64,000 nucleotides of DNA from Leptospira limi (GTDB taxonomy: Bacteria; Spirochaetota; Leptospiria; Leptospirales; Leptospiraceae): contig NZ_JAMQPV010000001.1 in the NCBI RefSeq assembly GCF_026151395.1, forward strand, positions 496,001 through 560,000, read 5' to 3'. The notes below the pieces were generated by a model that worked only from the letters and a program-made list of their open reading frames with translations, searched no databases and had not been told where the DNA came from. Shown one piece after another: positions 42,523-52,537 of this stretch. A program made the translations under genes and the position numbers. Within the stretch, counting starts at the first letter, position 1. Each line of letters opens with the position of its first letter.

Positions 42523-43401
42523 TATTTGCTCGCGGATCACATCAACTTCAACTTTCAATTTGTGTTTGCCGCCGCCAAACAAAATCCCTTTTAAAGGGGA
42601 AACGTCTGAGTAATCACGACCAATTGCTGTAATGATATATTCTTCCGTAATCAATTTTCCATTCGTAGGATCAAAATCCAACCAACCAAGTGTTGGGCAA
42701 TACACGGATACCCAAGCATGCGTTGCATCACTACCCTGTAATTTTTGAGTTCCAGGAGGAGGAAACGTTTCTAAATACCCACTTACATAACGACATGGAA
42801 TTTTTAACGAACGTAAGGTGGCAATCATCAAATGAGAAAAATCCTGACAAACACCTTTTTTCTCCATTAACACTTGTTCTAGTGGAGTATTAATATTAGT
42901 TGCTTTTGGATCATATTTAAAATTTTCAAAAATATATCTCGTTAGTTCAAGTGCAGCGACATAAACTGGTTTGTATTCACTAAATAGAAATTTTGCAAAA
43001 TCTGCATAAGCTGATTTCGAAGAAATATAGGGAGACGGCTGAAGGAATTCAATTGCTTGCAGGTCGGCATCAAGCGTTGACTCATGGATGATTTCATGAA
43101 TACTTTCCCAAGGAGTAGATTTTGATAAATCAAAATCAAAACTTTGATGTGTTCTTACAGTTGACTCAACTACAACTTCTAAAAAGCGATGTGGGTCCTC
43201 AACCGAAAATAAAAAAACTTGGTTTCCAAAATAATCCCTTCTAAAGGAAGACACAACTGGTTTTGGATTTACTGTTACATGAGTTCTGTAACAATCCTGA
43301 TGGTTTGTGGTTAGTGGATACATATGTGCCATGTTATGACAATAAGCTACTAAATCATCATAACTGTATTTTGTTTTATGAATCACTCTAAAATCAGCCA
43401 T
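42520..43401 (-). CDS. Transglutaminase-like cysteine peptidase family protein
   Basis: 293 residues from the ATG at 43401. The N-terminal beta domain starts FRVIHKTKYSYDDLVAYCHN and is typical of bacterial transglutaminase-N proteins. The catalytic triad is complete: Cys185 in KKGVCQDFSH, His228 in DATHAW and Asp near 242-244 in WLDFDPTNG. Members act as peptidases or amide-forming acyltransferases. The start overlaps the end of the fused ATP-grasp/alpha-E gene by 8 bases, so translation is coupled. It is the last gene of the five-gene operon, and its stop codon is supplied by copy 3 of the 122-bp element. Confidence 0.9.
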   Translation of the reverse strand: MADFRVIHKTKYSYDDLVAYCHNMAHMYPLTTNHQDCYRTHVTVNPKPVVSSFRRDYFGNQVFLFSVEDPHRFLEVVVESTVRTHQSFDFDLSKSTPWESIHEIIHESTLDADLQAIEFLQPSPYISSKSAYADFAKFLFSEYKPVYVAALELTRYIFENFKYDPKATNINTPLEQVLMEKKGVCQDFSHLMIATLRSLKIPCRYVSGYLETFPPPGTQKLQGSDATHAWVSVYCPTLGWLDFDPTNGKLITEEYIITAIGRDYSDVSPLKGILFGGGKHKLKVEVDVIREQI

Positions 43402-45928
43402 TGGTATCACCAATTCTAGTTTGTTCTTCTGTGTAATTGAAGTAACGTGAAGAAAGTGCATCTGATAAAAGTCTTAAATACCCATGTAACTCTTCTAACC
43501 ATACAGATACTGCCGTTAATGGAGTTTCTGCTTCAAAGAAAATGGCAATATCTTTCATTTTGAAATGAGTATACAATTGCAATGCTGCTCTATCTTCCGA
43601 ATAAACAATTTTTTTATCTTTACCTGGTAAAAATTGTAAATCTCCATTGATCTGTTCTAATTGGTAAGCCAATGATCTAGGATTGGTTGTATCAAACAGT
43701 AAAATGTCTAAGACAGATTCTTGGTCAATTTTTCCGGAATACCTTCGATTGTATGTGAGGCGTATGTCACTGATTCTTAAGAATGTCTCAAAGGAAGATT
43801 TGTCTTCAAAACTTTTCCATTGGATCATACCTTGCAACATAAGAATCATGTTAATTGATCGTTCAATTCTTCGACCTAAGTTTAAGAAGAACCATCCTGC
43901 TTCACGACTCATATTTTCAAATGATAAACCAGTAAGTGAAGATAAGTTAACAATAATTTTTTGGAGGAAATCAATGATTTGATCATATGATTCAATATTA
44001 TGAGTAGATTGGTCTTCCAAATGAAGAAGGATTTTCTTCATATCATCAGATAAACGATCTCTTACTGATTTTGAAGCGATCACCAAACTCCTTAAGTGAA
44101 AACCTAAACTACCAACAATATTTTTATCAACTGTCAATCGTTGTAATTCTGGGAATGGATTTGCAAAAAGATCTCCAGAATCATCTCCCAAAAAGCCCGG
44201 ATAACTATTTGTAACATGTGTTACCAATTTCAAAATATTCTCTAAAGATTCTTTTTCATAGCCATCTTCAACCTGAAGGATTTTGAAAACTGCTTCTCGT
44301 ATCACTCTAGTTTGATTTTCCGATCTTTCTAGATAACGAGCTAACCAAAATAAATTGTCTGCAACTCGGCTTGGAACACCTGAACTTTTTCGAGAGATTA
44401 AAATTTGGTCCGATTTTGGTACAAGTAACGATTCTTCTTTCTGAGTTTCAGTAGACAAGACCCACAAATCTTTGCTCCAAGCACCACGTTGGCTTGTAAT
44501 AAAAAATTCATCGAGAGAAGGAGAAACTCGAACTAGACCACCCGCCATAGTTTGGTAGCCGGATCCAGAAGAAGATACAAAAGTTCTCATAATGGCACGG
44601 CCAGGACGAAATCCATTTTCACCTAACACAGGAACTGTGGCAGATTCAATCATTTCTTGAGCAATAAATCTTTTTGGAGCATGTTTTAGTTTTTGTAAAA
44701 AACTATCTTTTCTTTCTCCACTGAGTTCAACGAAAGTTACAGGAGTTTCTTCATCAGTTCTTGATACTGTTTTAAAAACATATTTCTCTGGATTTTGTAA
44801 AACCAATTGAAATTGTTCTTTGTTACCCAACCAATAGGTTGGTGCCATAGGAAGTAATAAATCTTCACCTAAGTAAAATCTACATAACTCTGAATAAAAA
44901 GGTAATAGTGCACGATTTTCTAAAAATCCTGTTCCAATTGGATTTGCTATTTTTACATTTCCAGAACGTACTGATTCTAACAAACCAGGTACTCCTAATA
45001 AAGAATCCCCCTTTAGCTCCAGAGGGTCCATAAAATCATCATCTACTCTGCGTAAAATCAAATCTACCTGTTGTAACCCTTCAACAGTCTTCATGTACAC
45101 TTTATTCTTTCGAACCGTTAAATCCTCACCTTGTACAAGAGTGTAACCTAAATATCCTGCGAGATAAGCATGTTCAAAATAAGTTTCATTGGATGGACCG
45201 GGAGTTAACAAAACAATTACGGGTTCTCTTCCACTAACACCTGATAATTGAGTTAGAGATTTGCGAAGGGATCGAAAGTAAACAGCCACACGATGAACCA
45301 TCGCATCTCGATACATACTTGGAAAAATTCGAGAAAGAACAATTCTATTTTCTAATGAATACCCTGAACCTGATGGAGCTTGTACTCTATCATTTAAAAC
45401 ATAAAAATTTCCGTCAGCAGCACGGATCAAATCGCAAACAAAAAATAATAATGCAGGATTTTTTGCTAAAAAATGATTCGAATCATACATCCCGTCACAA
45501 GCTCGCAAAAAAGATGACTCGTTGAATAATATTTCAGGTGGAATTTTTTTCTCGTATAACAATCTTCTTTTGGAATATACATCACGTACTAGGGCATCCA
45601 AAAGATCTGCTCTTTGGTTTAATCCTCTTTCTAATATTCTCCACTCTTCACTTTCCATCACCAAAGGAAATAAATCGAGTTCCCAAGGTCTTTCTTTCGC
45701 TTCAATTTGTTCTGACTGATAGAGATTATAGGTAACTCCATTTTCCCTTAAGATTCGATCAGTATCACGCCTACGATTGATTAATTCTGCAGGACCTAAC
45801 TCTTGGAAAGATTTGACTAAGAATTTATATTTGTTTCGAATTTGACCATCTGCATCATACAATTCGTCATACACACCAGGTATGGTTTTATAATTGTCAA
45901 TTAGATGATAGGGATCTTTTGTCATCAT
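43394..45928 (-). CDS. Fused circularly permuted ATP-grasp and alpha-E protein, probable degenerate ATP-grasp
   Basis: 844 residues. Residues 1 to about 500 are a circularly permuted type 2 ATP-grasp domain; about 519 to the end is an alpha-E (DUF403) helical domain (PSRVADNLFWLARYLERSEN). Compared with the stand-alone paralog in the same operon, key positions differ: [10 protein letters not shown] is replaced by LNDRVQAPSG (178-187), the glycine-rich [11 protein letters not shown] by KTVSRTDEETP (386-396), and HVDLRPF by RAIMRTF (444-450), while RRVDDDFMDP (293-302) is kept. ATP binding or catalysis is therefore doubtful; the domain may be structural or regulatory. It shares one base with the upstream gene's stop codon. 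Confidence 0.85.
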   Translation of the reverse strand: MMTKDPYHLIDNYKTIPGVYDELYDADGQIRNKYKFLVKSFQELGPAELINRRRDTDRILRENGVTYNLYQSEQIEAKERPWELDLFPLVMESEEWRILERGLNQRADLLDALVRDVYSKRRLLYEKKIPPEILFNESSFLRACDGMYDSNHFLAKNPALLFFVCDLIRAADGNFYVLNDRVQAPSGSGYSLENRIVLSRIFPSMYRDAMVHRVAVYFRSLRKSLTQLSGVSGREPVIVLLTPGPSNETYFEHAYLAGYLGYTLVQGEDLTVRKNKVYMKTVEGLQQVDLILRRVDDDFMDPLELKGDSLLGVPGLLESVRSGNVKIANPIGTGFLENRALLPFYSELCRFYLGEDLLLPMAPTYWLGNKEQFQLVLQNPEKYVFKTVSRTDEETPVTFVELSGERKDSFLQKLKHAPKRFIAQEMIESATVPVLGENGFRPGRAIMRTFVSSSGSGYQTMAGGLVRVSPSLDEFFITSQRGAWSKDLWVLSTETQKEESLLVPKSDQILISRKSSGVPSRVADNLFWLARYLERSENQTRVIREAVFKILQVEDGYEKESLENILKLVTHVTNSYPGFLGDDSGDLFANPFPELQRLTVDKNIVGSLGFHLRSLVIASKSVRDRLSDDMKKILLHLEDQSTHNIESYDQIIDFLQKIIVNLSSLTGLSFENMSREAGWFFLNLGRRIERSINMILMLQGMIQWKSFEDKSSFETFLRISDIRLTYNRRYSGKIDQESVLDILLFDTTNPRSLAYQLEQINGDLQFLPGKDKKIVYSEDRAALQLYTHFKMKDIAIFFEAETPLTAVSVWLEELHGYLRLLSDALSSRYFNYTEEQTRIGDTNG

Positions 45929-48900
45929 TACTTAGAAGTAACCATACGTAAATCTAAGGTACAAGGAAAGGCTTTATTCTCCAAACGAACAGGTGGCAAA
46001 CTTTTTCCTATTTTATGACCGTGAGTCCAAAATCGAGAAATCCTTCTGGATTCCGCTTCATAAGCATTAATTGGAATTGTTTGGTAAGATAAACCCCCAG
46101 GGTGTGAAACATGGTAAGTACAACCTCCGAGTGAGCGATGATTCCAAGTATCGTAAACATCGAATACCAATGATTGTTGTGATGGCAATTGCGGATGTAA
46201 AGTAAAAACAGGGTTCCAAGCTTTAAAACGAACACCTGCAACAAACTCATTTTGAACCGAAGTCGCCTGCAATGGAACTTCATAACCATTACAGCTGAGT
46301 TTGTAACGTTCAGGATGAAATCCTTTTATTTTCACTTGTACTCTTTCAGTGGCTGAATCAACACCACGAGATGTTCCTTGAGAAGTATTCTCCTCACCTA
46401 ACACATTCCATGGTTCAAGAGCCATTCTCAATTCAATTTCCATTCCATCTAAATAGCAGACTCCATATTGAGGAAATCGAAATTCAAAAAAAGGATCAAA
46501 ATCTTTTGATAAAAATGAAAAACCTTGGTTTTGTAAATCAAAGATAACTTCTTTAAAATCCTTATAAACAAAGTATGGTAACATATAACGATCATGAAGT
46601 TCTGTGTTCCAATTGATTGGATTTCCATAGTATGGTTCTTCCCAAAACTTACAAATGATCGCCATCATAAAAGCTTGTTGGACTACACTCATTTGAAAAT
46701 GAGGTGGCATTTCAAATGCTCTCATTTCAATCAACCCAAGACGGCCGGTTGGAGATCCTGGATCGAATAATTTATCTATCGATATCTCTGTTCTATGTGT
46801 ATTACCTGTTACATCGATCAATATATTCCTTAACAATCGATCCAATAACCAAGGCGGAGTTGTTTTGCTCGAATCAATTTGTTGAAACGCAATCTTTAAT
46901 TCATGTAGTGAATCATTCCGTGCTTCGTCAACCCTTGGGGATTGTGAGGTTGGTCCAATGAATAATCCAGAAAATAAATAGGAAAGCCCTGGATGGTTCT
47001 GCCAATATGACACAATACTTCTAAGCAAAGATGGTTTTCGTAAAAATGGACTGTCACTCGCAGTTTCACCACCTAACGTGATATGATTTCCACCACCTGT
47101 CCCTGAATGCCTTCCATCGATTAAAAATTTTTCAGCCGTAAGACGTAACTGATAAGCTTCTTCATACAGAATTTTTGTTTTTTCTACAATTTCTTCAAAC
47201 TGACTCGAGGGATGAAAATTAACTTCAATCACACCTGGATCGGGAGTGATCTTAAATCGATTTAACCTTGGATCATTAGGTGCTTCGTATCCTTCGATCA
47301 CAATTGGTAAATCTGTCTCTAAAGCAGTTTGTTCAATAGCATAGATCAGATGTAACCAACCTTCTAAGGATTGGATTGGAGGTAAAAATACTCTTAAATT
47401 GCCATTCCTAGGCTCCACACACAATGCTGTGCGAGTATGAACACCACCCAATGAATAACTTACGTTGGCGATAGATAAAGGATATTGGCTTAATTCTTTT
47501 ACCTTTGGAAGAGCTGATTTTGGAGAAAATGGATCCTCAGGATTCGTATAATACGATTTACCACTTAACGATTGTAATGGTAACCGTAATCCAATTGGTG
47601 AATCTCCCGGAATTAAGAACATCTTTTTCCTGCGAAATTTCCATTCATCTGATTTCCATACCTTCTGGAATGCATCAAAATCCAAAGGTAAAACATACCC
47701 TACTTCTTTATGAAGGCCTTGGTCTAAAACTCTTATAATCCGTTCTCTTTCCAAAACATCATAAGAATTTAAACCATTTAACAAAGATTCCGTTTCTTCA
47801 GGCAAATTCGATTCTTGCCATAGATAATATAAATTATCTTCATAAGCAGGTAAAACGGAACCAGAAGATACATTTAGATATTTGATTAAACTTGAAATAA
47901 ATTTTCTCGCATCATCAGTGTTTGCCGATCCAGTGTAACGATCATCGGCAAGTAAATGAGGGTTTGTCCATAATGGTTCCTTATCTTTGCGCCAATAAGA
48001 AATCATTGCCCATCTTGGAATTGGTTCCCCTGGATACCACTTGCCTTGTCCATATTGTAGTAATCCGCCCTCTGCAAAATGTTTTCCCAATCGTTTGATG
48101 AGTTGTTCCGATTTGGAATATTTTTCAAAGCCAAGAGCATCAAAATTCCACTCCGGGGCTTCTCTGTTTTCCGTAGAAACAAAAGTAGGTTCGCCACCAA
48201 TTGTTAATCGGATGTCATTCTTTTTAATTCGTTTATTAATTGAATCACCTAACTTAAGAATACGATTCCAATCTTCTTCCAAATAAGGTAATGTGACTCT
48301 AGGAGTTTCCAATACACGTTCCACGTGCATTGAAAATGAAAATTCCATTTTTGCTTTTTCAGCAAATCCATAAATGGGACCTGCTGATTCAGGTTCTGGA
48401 GTGGCTGCAAGTGGAATATGCCCTTCTCCTGTGAATAAACCTGATGTGGGATCAAGTCCAACCCAACCTGCTCCTGGTAAGTATACTTCTGCCCACGCAT
48501 GAAGGTCAGTAAAATCAACCTCTGTACCCGATGGACCATCTAGCGATTTTACATCTGCCTTCAATTGGATGAGATAACCCGATACAAAACGAGAAGCAAG
48601 TCCAAGATGTCTTAATATTTGTACGAGTAAATATGCAGAGTCACGGCATGAACCCATTCGTTTAGAAAGAGTTACTTCAGTTGATTGAACTCCAGGTTCC
48701 ATCCGTATCACATAACCGATGTCATTGTAAACTTTTGCATTCAGTGCCACTAGAAATTCAACGACTCTTTTTTTGTCTATTTTGATCGACTTCAGGTAAG
48801 AAGTTAAAAGTTTTCCTGGTTTTTTTGGTTTGAGATATGGGGTGAGTTCTTTTTTAAGAATCTTATCGTAAGAAAAGGGATAATTTTCTGCATACTCTTC

Positions 48901-49185
48901 GACAAAAAAATCAAAAGGATTGATGACCTTCAAATCGGTAACCAAATCAACTGCTACTTGCAAAATGTTGGTTTTTTCTGGAAACACCAAACGAGCAAGG
49001 TAGTTGCCAAATGGATCCTGTTGCCAATTCAAGAATTTTTGTTCAGGCAAAATATTTAAAGAATAGGAAACAATATGATTCTTTGTATGCGGTGCAGGCC
49101 GTAATCGAATCACATGTGGAGATAGTGAAATCGATTTATCATACTGGTATGTTGTGATATGTGTTAAGGCAACTCGTATACTCAT
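45928..49185 (-). CDS. Transglutaminase-like protein with DUF2126 domain
   Basis: 1085 residues. An N-terminal transglutaminase-N beta domain is followed by the papain-like core with Cys180 (MGSCRDSAYLL), His229 (DLHAWAEVYL) and Asp245 (GWVGLDPTSG). From about residue 320 the large DUF2126 region begins (DIRLTIGGEPTFVS, YGQGKWYPGEPIPRWAM, SGTGGGNHITLGG). This pairing is known in a conserved cluster with permuted ATP-grasp and alpha-E proteins. The reaction is unproven; hydrolysis or formation of isopeptide bonds is plausible. It is the third gene of the operon, 2 bases after the alpha-E gene. Confidence 0.9.
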   Translation of the reverse strand: MSIRVALTHITTYQYDKSISLSPHVIRLRPAPHTKNHIVSYSLNILPEQKFLNWQQDPFGNYLARLVFPEKTNILQVAVDLVTDLKVINPFDFFVEEYAENYPFSYDKILKKELTPYLKPKKPGKLLTSYLKSIKIDKKRVVEFLVALNAKVYNDIGYVIRMEPGVQSTEVTLSKRMGSCRDSAYLLVQILRHLGLASRFVSGYLIQLKADVKSLDGPSGTEVDFTDLHAWAEVYLPGAGWVGLDPTSGLFTGEGHIPLAATPEPESAGPIYGFAEKAKMEFSFSMHVERVLETPRVTLPYLEEDWNRILKLGDSINKRIKKNDIRLTIGGEPTFVSTENREAPEWNFDALGFEKYSKSEQLIKRLGKHFAEGGLLQYGQGKWYPGEPIPRWAMISYWRKDKEPLWTNPHLLADDRYTGSANTDDARKFISSLIKYLNVSSGSVLPAYEDNLYYLWQESNLPEETESLLNGLNSYDVLERERIIRVLDQGLHKEVGYVLPLDFDAFQKVWKSDEWKFRRKKMFLIPGDSPIGLRLPLQSLSGKSYYTNPEDPFSPKSALPKVKELSQYPLSIANVSYSLGGVHTRTALCVEPRNGNLRVFLPPIQSLEGWLHLIYAIEQTALETDLPIVIEGYEAPNDPRLNRFKITPDPGVIEVNFHPSSQFEEIVEKTKILYEEAYQLRLTAEKFLIDGRHSGTGGGNHITLGGETASDSPFLRKPSLLRSIVSYWQNHPGLSYLFSGLFIGPTSQSPRVDEARNDSLHELKIAFQQIDSSKTTPPWLLDRLLRNILIDVTGNTHRTEISIDKLFDPGSPTGRLGLIEMRAFEMPPHFQMSVVQQAFMMAIICKFWEEPYYGNPINWNTELHDRYMLPYFVYKDFKEVIFDLQNQGFSFLSKDFDPFFEFRFPQYGVCYLDGMEIELRMALEPWNVLGEENTSQGTSRGVDSATERVQVKIKGFHPERYKLSCNGYEVPLQATSVQNEFVAGVRFKAWNPVFTLHPQLPSQQSLVFDVYDTWNHRSLGGCTYHVSHPGGLSYQTIPINAYEAESRRISRFWTHGHKIGKSLPPVRLENKAFPCTLDLRMVTSK

Positions 49186-49187
49186 AA

Positions 49188-50156
49188 TTAGTTGGTGAAA
49201 AATCGTTCCACAATCTTCGATCCGATTTGATTGAGTTCAATTTGAATATCATCCAGATATTCATGTAATCCTTTGTCAAAAATTGATTTGATATTTTCAG
49301 ATCGTAATCTATTTAAATAAACCGTTGTTGCGTCTTGAGCAGAATTTCGAGGTAAACCTTCCTTTAATCCCGAAATTTTTTCCAAGGCTTCTTGCATCTC
49401 TTGGATACAAAAGATTATTGATCTTGGGAAAGTATCGTTTAAAATTAAAAACTCTGCAATATCCGTCGGATCGATTTTTTTATACCTGCGATTGTACATC
49501 TCATGCGCACTTGCAGATTTTAATAACGATAACCATTGTAGTAAATCCAATGTAGAACCGACATCATGGACAGATGGAAGGAGAATAAAATACTTCATAT
49601 CTAAGATACGAGTGGTTTTATCAGCACGTTCTAAAAATCTTCCTAATAAAGCAAAATTCCATACTTCATCGTGAGAGATCGTAGCATCAGAACATCCATA
49701 AAAACTTTGGCAACTTTTGCGAACCGTACTTAGAAAATCCGACAGTCCCATGGACAAAGTATCTCCATGATCGCCATTCGTTTCCAAATAAAGTTTACGA
49801 TAGTCTTTTACATAAAGGTAAAATTCATTTAATACTTCCCACATCGATGTGGAAATGTTTTCACGAATTGTACGGGCATTTTCCCGTGCTTTTGATAAAC
49901 ATTGGAAAATAGAATTCGGATTCTCTTCATCAAAGGTCATAAATCGAATCACGTTCACAGGAGAGGTTTCAGAATATTTTTTAGCAAATAATTCATAATC
50001 ACCAGTAGTATGCACTAATGGTAACCACTGGTTTGGAACCTCTTCATTTAAATCCAAAGACAATTGATGATTGACATCGATAAAACGAGAATAGTTCTCC
50101 GCTCTCTCAATGTACCGATTCATCCAAAAAACTGATTCGGCAACTCGGCTTAACAT
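49188..50156 (-). CDS. Alpha-E (DUF403) domain protein
   Basis: 322 residues, almost entirely helical. The N-terminus MLSRVAESVFWMNRYIERAE is the diagnostic alpha-E signature (R-V-A-x-S-x-F-W-x-x-R-Y-x-E-R), and KARENARTIRENISTSMWEV is the second conserved helix. The family has no known activity and always appears next to permuted ATP-grasp and transglutaminase-like proteins. It is the second gene, 9 bases after the stand-alone ATP-grasp gene. A second alpha-E domain is fused in the fourth gene. Confidence 0.9.
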   Translation of the reverse strand: MLSRVAESVFWMNRYIERAENYSRFIDVNHQLSLDLNEEVPNQWLPLVHTTGDYELFAKKYSETSPVNVIRFMTFDEENPNSIFQCLSKARENARTIRENISTSMWEVLNEFYLYVKDYRKLYLETNGDHGDTLSMGLSDFLSTVRKSCQSFYGCSDATISHDEVWNFALLGRFLERADKTTRILDMKYFILLPSVHDVGSTLDLLQWLSLLKSASAHEMYNRRYKKIDPTDIAEFLILNDTFPRSIIFCIQEMQEALEKISGLKEGLPRNSAQDATTVYLNRLRSENIKSIFDKGLHEYLDDIQIELNQIGSKIVERFFTN

Positions 50157-50165
50157 AAAAACACC

Positions 50166-51590
50166 TTATCCTAACACCCAGGTGTCTTTTGAACCGCCTC
50201 CCTGGGATGAATTCACAACTAAAGAACCTTTACGTAAAGCCACTCGTGTCAATCCACCAGGCATAACATAGATATCTTTACCGTACAATATGAACGGTCT
50301 TAAATCCACATGTCTCGATTCAATTTTATCTGAAATTAATGTGGGAACTGTTGAAAGATTTAAAACTGGTTGCGCGATATAGTTTCTTGGATCCGCTTTG
50401 ATTAATTCTTTAAAATCTTCCTGTTCTTGTTTAGAAGATTTTGGACCAATGATCATACCATACCCACCTGCACCATTTGCCGCTTTGACAACCAAGTTAT
50501 GAATATTATCCAATACATATTTTAGATCAGAATCTTCTGAACATAGATACGTTGGAACATTTGGAATGATAGAATCTTCACCTAAGTAATATTTAATGAT
50601 CTTTGGCACATAAGAATAAATTACTTTATCATCCGCTACACCAGTTCCTGGTGCATTGGCAAGGGCAACATTTCCTCGTTTATAAGCTTCAAATATCCCT
50701 TTGACTCCAAGTAAGGAATCTTCACGGAAACTGGATGGATCCATAAACGTATCATCGATTCTTCGATACACTACATCTACTTTACGGAGACCTTTTGTTG
50801 TTTTCATGTAAACTTTATGGTTTTCCACTACAAGATCCGATCCTTCCACCAAATACACACCCATCTTTTGGGCTAAAAAACTATGTTCATAATAAGCGGA
50901 GTTATAAACACCTGGTGTCCAGACAGCAATCACTGGATCACTGGCATCTGTTAGATTTTCTAACATGGAACGTAAGTGGTAAGGATAATCATACACTTGG
51001 CGGATGTTTAACTTTTCAAACAGTTCGGGAAAGGTTCGTTTCATCACCTCACGATTTTCCAATACATAAGAAACACCAGAAGGGCAACGTAGGTTATCTT
51101 CTAATACATGAAATTTACCTGCTCCATCACGAACAAGGTCAGTTCCTGTAATATGAATCCAAATGTCTTTCGGTGGTTTTAATCCTATACATTGTTTGAG
51201 AAAACCAGTACTAGACTCTATGATATCCCGCGGGATAATTTTATCCTTAAGAATCTTTTGTTCGCCATAAATATCATTTAAAAATAAATTCAGTGCAAGG
51301 ATCCTTTGTTTTAATCCTTTTTCAATATTAATCCATTCCTCACTTGGTACGATTCGAGGAATGACATCAAAGGGCATAATCCTTTCTTGTTCGCCACCAT
51401 CACCATACAACGTAAAGGTGATCCCTAATGACATTAATGCACGTTCGGCGGAACTACTCCGTTTGAGTAATTCAATACCACCTAAACTTTCCATTTTTGT
51501 TTTCACAAAATCATAACTTTTACGTGGAAATCCTTCATTGGAAAACATCTCATCATAGATATTTTTTGCGCTATAGTCTGCGATAAACAT
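50166..51590 (-). CDS. Circularly permuted type 2 ATP-grasp protein, intact motifs
   Basis: 474 residues, first gene of the operon. Conserved positions are all present: [10 protein letters not shown] (163-172), [10 protein letters not shown] (277-286), GTGVADDK, the glycine-rich [11 protein letters not shown] (369-379), HVDLRPF (427-433) and [13 protein letters not shown] at the C-terminus. Such enzymes are predicted to join a carboxylate and an amine using ATP, by analogy with glutathione synthase and D-Ala ligase folds. The substrates are unknown. AGAGG upstream of the ATG serves as ribosome site. Confidence 0.9.
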   Translation of the reverse strand: MFIADYSAKNIYDEMFSNEGFPRKSYDFVKTKMESLGGIELLKRSSSAERALMSLGITFTLYGDGGEQERIMPFDVIPRIVPSEEWINIEKGLKQRILALNLFLNDIYGEQKILKDKIIPRDIIESSTGFLKQCIGLKPPKDIWIHITGTDLVRDGAGKFHVLEDNLRCPSGVSYVLENREVMKRTFPELFEKLNIRQVYDYPYHLRSMLENLTDASDPVIAVWTPGVYNSAYYEHSFLAQKMGVYLVEGSDLVVENHKVYMKTTKGLRKVDVVYRRIDDTFMDPSSFREDSLLGVKGIFEAYKRGNVALANAPGTGVADDKVIYSYVPKIIKYYLGEDSIIPNVPTYLCSEDSDLKYVLDNIHNLVVKAANGAGGYGMIIGPKSSKQEQEDFKELIKADPRNYIAQPVLNLSTVPTLISDKIESRHVDLRPFILYGKDIYVMPGGLTRVALRKGSLVVNSSQGGGSKDTWVLG

Positions 51591-51756
51591 GGGTTGGCCT
51601 CTGCTAACTTAAATAGCAATATTTGTACCAAATGGAAAAAATGTCGGGAAACCAGGAGTTTCTGCCCTATCCGACATAAGAAATCGAAAACGAGTGGGAT
51701 TTACGCTTATTTAATCAGCAACGAGGGAGGAAGGTAGAAGAGAGTGTATAATATCT

Positions 51757-51781
51757 CAACAGAATGTTTAAACTTCTGTTG
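51757..51781 (-). terminator. Hairpin at the end of the SDR gene
   Basis: CAACAGAA (51757-51764) pairs perfectly with TTCTGTTG (51774-51781). It covers the SDR stop codon (51768-51770) and could end the long heat-shock transcript before the ATP-grasp operon. No U-run follows, so this is tentative. Confidence 0.4.
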
Positions 51782-52517
51782 TTAGGGCAGAGTGAGAGGG
51801 TGAATTTTTCTTTCTTTTCTCTTCTTTTAAGCGAAATCCATAATAGAAACTGCGAAAAAATTGTGAAAAAGGCAAAAATCGAAGAAAAAGAACCTGAAAC
51901 CAAAGTTTCCAAGATTCATACCGAGATCGTTTTGGTCTCAAAATTGACTGAACCACCTTTTTTGCCAATTGGTTGGGTTTTGAGTTGGAAGGCACATCAG
52001 CCAACACACGAGAGAATTGGAAAGATTTGCCAATTTGTTTGCGGTAAGAATCCCAAAAATAATCAAAAGCGAGTTTGGAAGATCCATACAATCCATAACC
52101 GGGAGTGGGATAAATGGAAACATTAGAACTAACAGAAATGATATGGAGTCCAACAGAAATAAGATTTGTCAACTTTTGAATCGCAAAAATTGGTCCTAGA
52201 GAATTTGTTTGGAATAAATGTTTTAGTTGGTTCCAATTTTCCTTATCATCTTCGGCAAATGTTAATTCCTCTGAATTGATGATAAACACATCGATTTTAT
52301 CTAATGTTTCAATTGCAGATTCAATTAATCTCTCAATCTGATCAGGTTTTGATGGATCTATTTTGTATTTTTGTAAATTTGCATGATTTGGAATTTCTTC
52401 AGGAGTTACATCTCCAACAACTACCAAGGCACCTTGGGAAAGTAAAATTGATAAAAGTTCTTTTCCTAATTCAGATGATCCATTGGTTAATACAATTTTT
52501 TTAGAAGCAAGTTTCAT
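51768..52517 (-). CDS. Short-chain dehydrogenase/reductase with basic C-terminal tail
   Basis: 249 residues. The N-terminal cofactor motif is TNGSSELGKELL (a variant of TGxxxGxG), GDV follows the second strand, and the catalytic set is Ser in SVSSNVSIYP and Tyr-x-x-x-Lys in LYGSSKLAF. After about residue 200 the usual substrate loop is replaced by a hydrophobic and basic tail (LWFQVLFLRFLPFSQFF, GFRLKEEKRKKN), which may bind the membrane. It is the last gene behind dnaJ, Gfo/Idh and algH, 20 bp after algH. The substrate is unknown. Confidence 0.8.
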   Translation of the reverse strand: MKLASKKIVLTNGSSELGKELLSILLSQGALVVVGDVTPEEIPNHANLQKYKIDPSKPDQIERLIESAIETLDKIDVFIINSEELTFAEDDKENWNQLKHLFQTNSLGPIFAIQKLTNLISVGLHIISVSSNVSIYPTPGYGLYGSSKLAFDYFWDSYRKQIGKSFQFSRVLADVPSNSKPNQLAKKVVQSILRPKRSRYESWKLWFQVLFLRFLPFSQFFRSFYYGFRLKEEKRKKNSPSHSALTTEV

Positions 52518-52537
52518 GATTATTGTGTGATGATACT

